DNA of 31,449 nt from IMG/VR virus record IMGVR_UViG_3300047469_000089, positions 1 through 31,449 of that record; one strand, written 5' to 3'. The notes below the pieces were generated by a model. It saw only the letters and a program-made list of their open reading frames with translations, did no database searches and was not told where the DNA came from. This stretch comes from a virus. Made by a program: the position numbers and the translations under genes. Positions 29,076 to 31,449 of this stretch are shown piece by piece. The stretch's first letter is position 1. Every line of letters starts with the position of its first letter.

Positions 29076-29768
29076 TCATCCTGCGTTATCGTTCAAAGGG
29101 GTGATGAGTTCCTGCCTCTGATTCCGCACGTTGCCCACCGCGTTGTCAACCTTGAACCACTCGAAGGCCTCAATAGGCTCTCCCTCGAGAAGCACCATTT
29201 GCTCGGCGCGTTCTTTCGGAGTGGCCGGGTCAAGCCATTCGCGAGCGAGTTCGGGCGACAGTGCCACCGGGCGGCGATCATGAATGTCCACCATACCTCC
29301 GGCGCTGTCGGCGGTGATGATGACAAAGCCGTCATGCTCGCCTGGCTCATGTTCGCCGATTGGATACTGGCCAATAGCAGCACAGAGGATCGGCGTCCGG
29401 TCGCGGTGGCGAATCAGGTAGGGTTGTTTCTTCGGACCGCCTTCATAAACCCACTCAAACCAGTTGTCGATCGCGATGATTGCTCGGTGCGGCCATATTG
29501 CTTTGAAGAATGGGCCATGGGCGATCTTTTCGACTCGAGCATTGATCGGCGCGGCGCGGTCTTTGGCCCAGTGCGGGCGCCAACCCCAACGAACCATGTC
29601 AGCGCGCAGGTATTCACCATCACGGTGAAATAGGGCGAGCTGAGTGGTCGGCGCGGCGTTATAGCGCTCGAAAGGCTCGTCACCGGCATAGTTGATCAGT
29701 GCGTTGGGGATGCTGAGCGCCGCGACGAAGTCATGAATGCCCCGGTACTGTGAAAGGCGTCCGCACAT
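29076..29768 (-). CDS. SRAP domain abasic-site crosslinking protein (YedK/HMCES family)
   Basis: A 230-residue SRAP protein. Cys2 in the N-terminal MCGR is the catalytic residue, exposed after removal of Met, that forms a thiazolidine link with abasic sites in single-stranded DNA. Other family motifs are NAAPTTQ near residues 37-43, RWGWRPHWAK near 60-69, INARVEK near 75-81, NWFEWV near 101-106, and the C-terminal VDIHDRRP near 160-167 with the active His. All look intact. GAGGG precedes the ATG. It lies 28 bases after a coiled-coil gene that follows a LexA box, so it is probably induced with the SOS response. The protein shields damaged DNA during replication. Confidence 0.92.
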   Translation of the reverse strand: MCGRLSQYRGIHDFVAALSIPNALINYAGDEPFERYNAAPTTQLALFHRDGEYLRADMVRWGWRPHWAKDRAAPINARVEKIAHGPFFKAIWPHRAIIAIDNWFEWVYEGGPKKQPYLIRHRDRTPILCAAIGQYPIGEHEPGEHDGFVIITADSAGGMVDIHDRRPVALSPELAREWLDPATPKERAEQMVLLEGEPIEAFEWFKVDNAVGNVRNQRQELITPLNDNAG

Positions 29769-29796
29769 GGCTAAACCCTCAATCTGAATACTGAGC

Positions 29797-30147
29797 TTAG
29801 ATGATCGTCTTTGAGTCAGGGGTCAGGCCATCCAGTAACCCGCGCAGCCGGTCAGCTTCCCGCTTGTAGCCTCTCGCTGCTATGTCGAGGTCGTACAACT
29901 CCTTGCGGACTTTTGCGAGCTTCCCGGATCGCTCCCGAAGATTGCTCATTGCTTCGTCACGCTGCGTGGAGGTCTCGTCGTACATTTTCACCAGGCCGAA
30001 GATGTTCTCCCGCGCGGTGCGCAGTTGCAGGGTCAGTTCCTGGACTTCGTTTTCCAGCATCAGTTTGTAATGGGTGATGGTTTCCAATTCGGTCGGGCAT
30101 CCAAGCCAGTCGCTGGTATCTTCGATGTCGAGGGGGTCCACGGTCAT
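29797..30147 (-). CDS. coiled-coil protein of the SOS cassette
   Basis: A 116-residue acidic, helical protein, first gene behind the LexA box. Residues about 24-105 are predicted coiled coil with regular heptads (YKLMLENEVQELTLQLRTAR; RERSGKLAKVRKELYDLDIA). The N-terminus (MTVDPLDIEDTSDWLGCPTE) is acidic and may be disordered. AAGG lies close before the ATG. It probably shares a transcript with the SRAP gene 28 bases downstream. I do not recognise a family; a partner or regulator of the SRAP protein is a reasonable inference from gene order. Confidence 0.65.
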   Translation of the reverse strand: MTVDPLDIEDTSDWLGCPTELETITHYKLMLENEVQELTLQLRTARENIFGLVKMYDETSTQRDEAMSNLRERSGKLAKVRKELYDLDIAARGYKREADRLRGLLDGLTPDSKTII

Positions 30148-30159
30148 GCCTTATTTGCA

Positions 30160-30175
30160 CTGTTCGGATATACAG
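30160..30175. promoter_or_regulatory. LexA (SOS) box
   Basis: CTGTTCGGATATACAG is a full CTG-N10-CAG match to the gammaproteobacterial LexA operator. It lies 12 bases upstream of the leftward coiled-coil/SRAP cassette, where bound LexA would block the promoter. Confidence 0.8.
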
Positions 30176-30240
30176 TAATCGAGGCGCAGGGGTCGGGCGA
30201 GGGTGAGGCGACGAGCTGTAGGATTTTTAGTGGTGTGCAG

Positions 30241-30263
30241 TCGGCAGGACGCCGGAGAAGGGT
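30241..30263 (+). repeat. 23-bp direct repeat, copy 1
   Basis: The sequence beginning TCGGCAGGACGCCGGAGAAG matches 22 of 23 bases with copy 2 at 31250-31272 in the same orientation. It contains the inverted repeat CGGC-AGGAC-GCCG. Confidence 0.75.
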
Positions 30264-30269
30264 GGACTA

Positions 30270-30285
30270 CTGTAGGAATATACAA
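30270..30285. promoter_or_regulatory. degenerate LexA-like box
   Basis: CTGTAGGAATATACAA matches CTGT-N8-ACAG except for the last base and shares the ATATACA half with the perfect box 110 bp away. It may be a weak second operator or a remnant. Confidence 0.3.
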
Positions 30286-30310
30286 CGCTAAGTTATTGAT
30301 TCTTATAGGG

Positions 30311-30363
30311 TGATGTGACGGTTTTTCAAGTGATAGAAAAGCTCCTATTTTCCTTTCACATCA
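30311..30363 (+). promoter_or_regulatory. structured leader with nested inverted repeats
   Basis: TGATGTGA (30311-30318) is complementary to TCACATCA (30356-30363), and inside it GAAAA (30336-30340) can pair with TTTTC (30348-30352). It lies in the otherwise gene-free stretch 30286-30421. It could be a paired operator or part of an untranslated RNA. Confidence 0.4.
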
Positions 30364-30421
30364 ATAGGTTACAGTCGGCTCCCGGTCACCTAGACATGGT
30401 GGGTAGGAGAAGCTGAAGGCT

Positions 30422-30556
30422 GTGTCGTGGTACTACAAGAACGACCAGCAAATGAACGAAGTCCACGACGTGGACAGCGTATTTTTTCTCTGTAATCATG
30501 TAGTTAACTTCCTAACGAGAAGCCGGCTCGATCGATTCCGGTCGTGTCTCATATAA
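30422..30556 (+). CDS. possible 44-residue protein (GTG start)
   Basis: A 44-codon ORF starting at GTG 30422, with GAAGG and AGGAG upstream. It reads MSWYYKNDQQMNEVHDVDSV and then a hydrophobic and basic C-terminus (FFLCNHVVNFLTRSRLDRF). It includes the palindrome GTCCACGACGTGGAC (30461-30475). It ends 12 bases before the next small ORF, in the same direction. No family is recognised. The gene is plausible because of the two ribosome-binding-like sequences and the shared direction, but short enough to be chance. Confidence 0.35.
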   Translation: MSWYYKNDQQMNEVHDVDSVFFLCNHVVNFLTRSRLDRFRSCLI

Positions 30557-30568
30557 AGGTATCTGAGA

Positions 30569-30664
30569 ATGAGCGTACTCATCGTTTCTCTTGTTGCTTT
30601 GGCGACTGCGTGGGGTCTGTGGAACGTCGTTAGCTGGATTTACGATAAAATCTGCGGCCAGTAA
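30569..30664 (+). CDS. 31-residue single-helix membrane microprotein
   Basis: A 31-residue ORF, MSVLIVSLVALATAWGLWNV then VSWIYDKICGQ, forming one clear transmembrane helix (residues 3-23) with a short polar C-terminus. AAAGG lies 9-13 bases before the ATG. A strong rightward terminator follows at 30713, giving a compact transcription unit with the 44-residue ORF. Membrane microproteins in prophages include toxins and regulators of envelope proteins; either is possible here. The strongly membrane-like composition in the single open frame supports a real gene. Confidence 0.5.
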   Translation: MSVLIVSLVALATAWGLWNVVSWIYDKICGQ

Positions 30665-30679
30665 ACGTAAGGCGTTGTA

Positions 30680-30695
30680 GGCCGACTTGCCGGCC
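30680..30695. repeat. small hairpin before the terminator
   Basis: GGCCG-ACTTGC-CGGCC (30680-30695), a perfect 5-bp stem 16 bases after the microprotein stop. Without a T-tract it may be a 3' stabilising structure. Confidence 0.4.
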
Positions 30696-30712
30696 ATAAC
30701 TGCAAGAATTCG

Positions 30713-30738
30713 AAGGCCCCTTTTTGGGGCCTTTTTTT
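30713..30738 (+). terminator. strong rightward intrinsic terminator
   Basis: AAGGCCCC (30713-30720) and GGGGCCTT (30726-30733) with a TTTTT loop run into TTTTT. It closes the small rightward unit 30422-30664. Confidence 0.85.
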
Positions 30739-30782
30739 ATGAGCGCTAAGTTTTCTCTTAAATTTTATTGGTGTGACGAGCG

Positions 30783-30804
30783 CGCATCCGGCTGGTTGGA
30801 TGCG
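30783..30804. repeat. hairpin in a gene-free stretch
   Basis: CGCATCC (30783-30789) pairs with GGATGCG (30798-30804) around GGCTGGTT. The stretch 30739-30980 has no convincing gene; an 87-codon leftward ORF across it would include the terminator and is rejected. Confidence 0.45.
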
Positions 30805-30936
30805 TGGGGGCGTGTTGCGCAAAACCTCCCCCGCAAGCCACGGATTACCGTTTGCATAAGCACAAAAAAGCGGATGTTTTGCCACCCTTAAAAGTAGTCG
30901 CACTCGTTATAAAACAACAGCTTAGGTCGCTACAGT

Positions 30937-30957
30937 CCCCAGCATGGGGTGCTGGGG
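30937..30957 (-). terminator. strong hairpin after the leftward 69-residue gene
   Basis: CCCCAGCA (30937-30944) and TGCTGGGG (30950-30957) form a perfect 8-bp stem around TGGGG, 23 bases beyond the leftward stop. No clear T-tract follows on the minus strand, so it is a likely 3' end or processing hairpin rather than a textbook terminator. Confidence 0.45.
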
Positions 30958-30980
30958 CTTAGCGTGGCGATCGATTGCTG

Positions 30981-31190
30981 TCATTCGGGTGTCATCAGCA
31001 CCGCGAGCGTAAGCTTGATGAACTCCTCGTTCTTGTCGATGGTGTCCAAGGCTCCGCGCACGTTGTCTGCGACGTCAGCCGAGCCGCGGGCCTCGACCCA
31101 ATTGGAAAGCTCCAGGATGGCGGCCTCCAAGGCGAGTTGGTTTTCGTTGATCTTGTACAGCAGGGAGGGGAGTAAGTCTGAATGTGGCAT
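30981..31190 (-). CDS. small conserved phage protein near the attachment end, unknown
   Basis: A 69-residue acidic helical protein (MPHSDLLPSLLYKINENQLA), predicted as three helices. The ATG at 31190 is chosen because GAGGAA lies seven bases before it on the minus strand. It is the last gene before the tRNA and points away from it. Comparable short helical proteins are frequent at this end of Pseudomonas prophages, with no assigned role. It is not a recognisable excisionase: there is no winged-helix or basic DNA-binding signature. Confidence 0.6.
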   Translation of the reverse strand: MPHSDLLPSLLYKINENQLALEAAILELSNWVEARGSADVADNVRGALDTIDKNEEFIKLTLAVLMTPE

Positions 31191-31249
31191 CGCGATTCCT
31201 CGTTTTTGAGGACAGCGTAGCATCGCGTTACATGAAGGATATTTAACGA

Positions 31250-31272
31250 TCGGCAGGACGCCGGAGGAGGGT
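31250..31272 (+). repeat. 23-bp direct repeat, copy 2
   Basis: Second copy of the repeat at 30241-30263, differing at one base (GGAGGAG for GGAGAAG). It lies about 120 bp from the tRNA and 60 bases upstream of the leftward 69-residue gene. Confidence 0.75.
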
Positions 31273-31285
31273 AAAAGGGGGTTAG

Positions 31286-31304
31286 TTCTGGAACACTTCC
31301 AGAA
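31286..31304. promoter_or_regulatory. perfect palindrome with short flanking repeat, candidate recombination arm
   Basis: TTCTGGAACACTTCCAGAA is an 8-bp perfect inverted repeat around CAC. TGGAACAC occurs inside it (31289-31296) and again at 31311-31318, 22 bp apart or two helical turns. Lying about 80-110 bp from the tRNA end, these could bind integrase or an accessory factor. Confidence 0.4.
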
Positions 31305-31354
31305 TAGTTATGGAACACATGCCGAGTGGCGCTGGCTTCTTCAAACCCCAGAAA

Positions 31355-31386
31355 CGACAAAGCCCTGAATAATCAGGGCTTTGTCG
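31355..31386. terminator. tRNA transcription terminator
   Basis: CGACAAAGCCCTGA (31355-31368) and TCAGGGCTTTGTCG (31373-31386) form a perfect 14-bp stem around ATAA. It lies ten bases beyond the tRNA 3' end and probably ends tRNA transcription on the minus strand. Confidence 0.75.
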
Positions 31387-31395
31387 GTACAAATA

Positions 31396-31449
31396 TGGCG
31401 GAGGCGATGGGATTCGAACTCATGGACCTGTTACAGTCGACGGTTTTCA
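31396..31449 (-). tRNA. tRNA-Ser(UGA), 3' part only
   Basis: The minus strand reads from the anticodon TGA (TGAAAACCG) through a long class II variable arm (ACTGTAACAGG), a TTCGAAT T-loop and the acceptor CGCCTCC-G-CCA. It aligns closely with the 3' half of E. coli serT. CCA is encoded (31396-31398). The 5' half is outside the window. The T-stem ATGAG/CCCAT has an A.C mismatch at pair 52:62. The 3' end faces the prophage, as at a tRNA attachment site. Confidence 0.88.

Noticed and set aside
30461-30488. Palindrome GTCCACGACGTGGAC followed by a T-run, considered as a terminator
   Set aside because: The T-run begins several bases after the stem, and the palindrome lies within a possible small ORF; a convincing terminator already follows at 30713.
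30640-30903. 87-codon minus-strand ORF
   Set aside because: It spans the strong terminator at 30713-30738 and part of the microprotein gene, and the translation is basic and proline-rich without a domain.
1-31449. CRISPR arrays, insertion sequences, restriction-modification or other classical defence operons
   Set aside because: I saw no regularly spaced repeats, transposase, nuclease/methylase pair or other known defence operon. The only retroelement signal is the intron end at 1-117.

Overview
This window is most of the late region of an integrated lambda-like siphophage (long non-contractile tail) in a Pseudomonas chromosome, probably of the fluorescens/putida group. The evidence for a prophage is a collinear packaging-head-tail gene series with overlapping start/stop codons. 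The evidence for Pseudomonas is the GC-rich coding style, protein families familiar from Pseudomonas prophages (DUF2280 packaging protein, DUF4055 portal, DUF2514-like spanin), a CTG-N10-CAG LexA box, and a tRNA-Ser(UGA) at the right edge whose 3' end faces the prophage. Integrase, repressor, replication genes and the late antiterminator are not in the window and presumably lie to the left.

Layout. 1-117 is the 3' end of a group II intron (domains V and VI). 202-1369 is a lysis cassette with two holin-like membrane proteins, an Rz-like inner-membrane spanin and an Rz1-like lipoprotein nested in another frame. 1422-3038 holds small accessory genes, including a three-helix membrane protein with its own candidate promoter and an HExxH metallopeptidase. 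3070-7339 is packaging: small and large terminase, portal, Mu-F-like head protein. 7417-13122 is a GTG-started accessory gene, scaffold, major capsid, head-tail connectors, tail terminator and tail tube. 13132-13835 is the tail-assembly chaperone pair joined by a -1 frameshift site. 13863-18741 is tape measure and lambda M, L and K homologues. 18767-20524 is an accessory (moron) island, partly on the opposite strand, between K and I. 20542-27468 is tail I, J, distal tail proteins, fibre and fibre-assembly proteins. 27531-28070 is a GH19 endolysin.

The right end (28089-31190) is mostly leftward: small unknown genes plus an SOS cassette in which a LexA box precedes a coiled-coil protein gene and a YedK/HMCES (SRAP) abasic-site repair gene. 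Between that cassette and the tRNA are tiny ORFs, strong terminators, a 23-bp direct repeat about 1 kb apart and a perfect palindrome with flanking short repeats, which is a plausible phage attachment arm.

How it works together. The main rightward block looks like one late transcription unit. Intrinsic terminators sit directly in front of the ribosome-binding sites of several essential genes, which suggests dependence on antitermination, while accessory genes carry their own promoter-like sequences. Terminases load DNA through the portal, scaffold and capsid build the head, connectors join it to a tail whose length is set by the tape measure, J and the fibre recognise the host, and endolysin, holins and spanins release progeny. 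The accessory genes are candidates for lysogen benefits such as superinfection exclusion, anti-defence and DNA repair; those roles are inferred.
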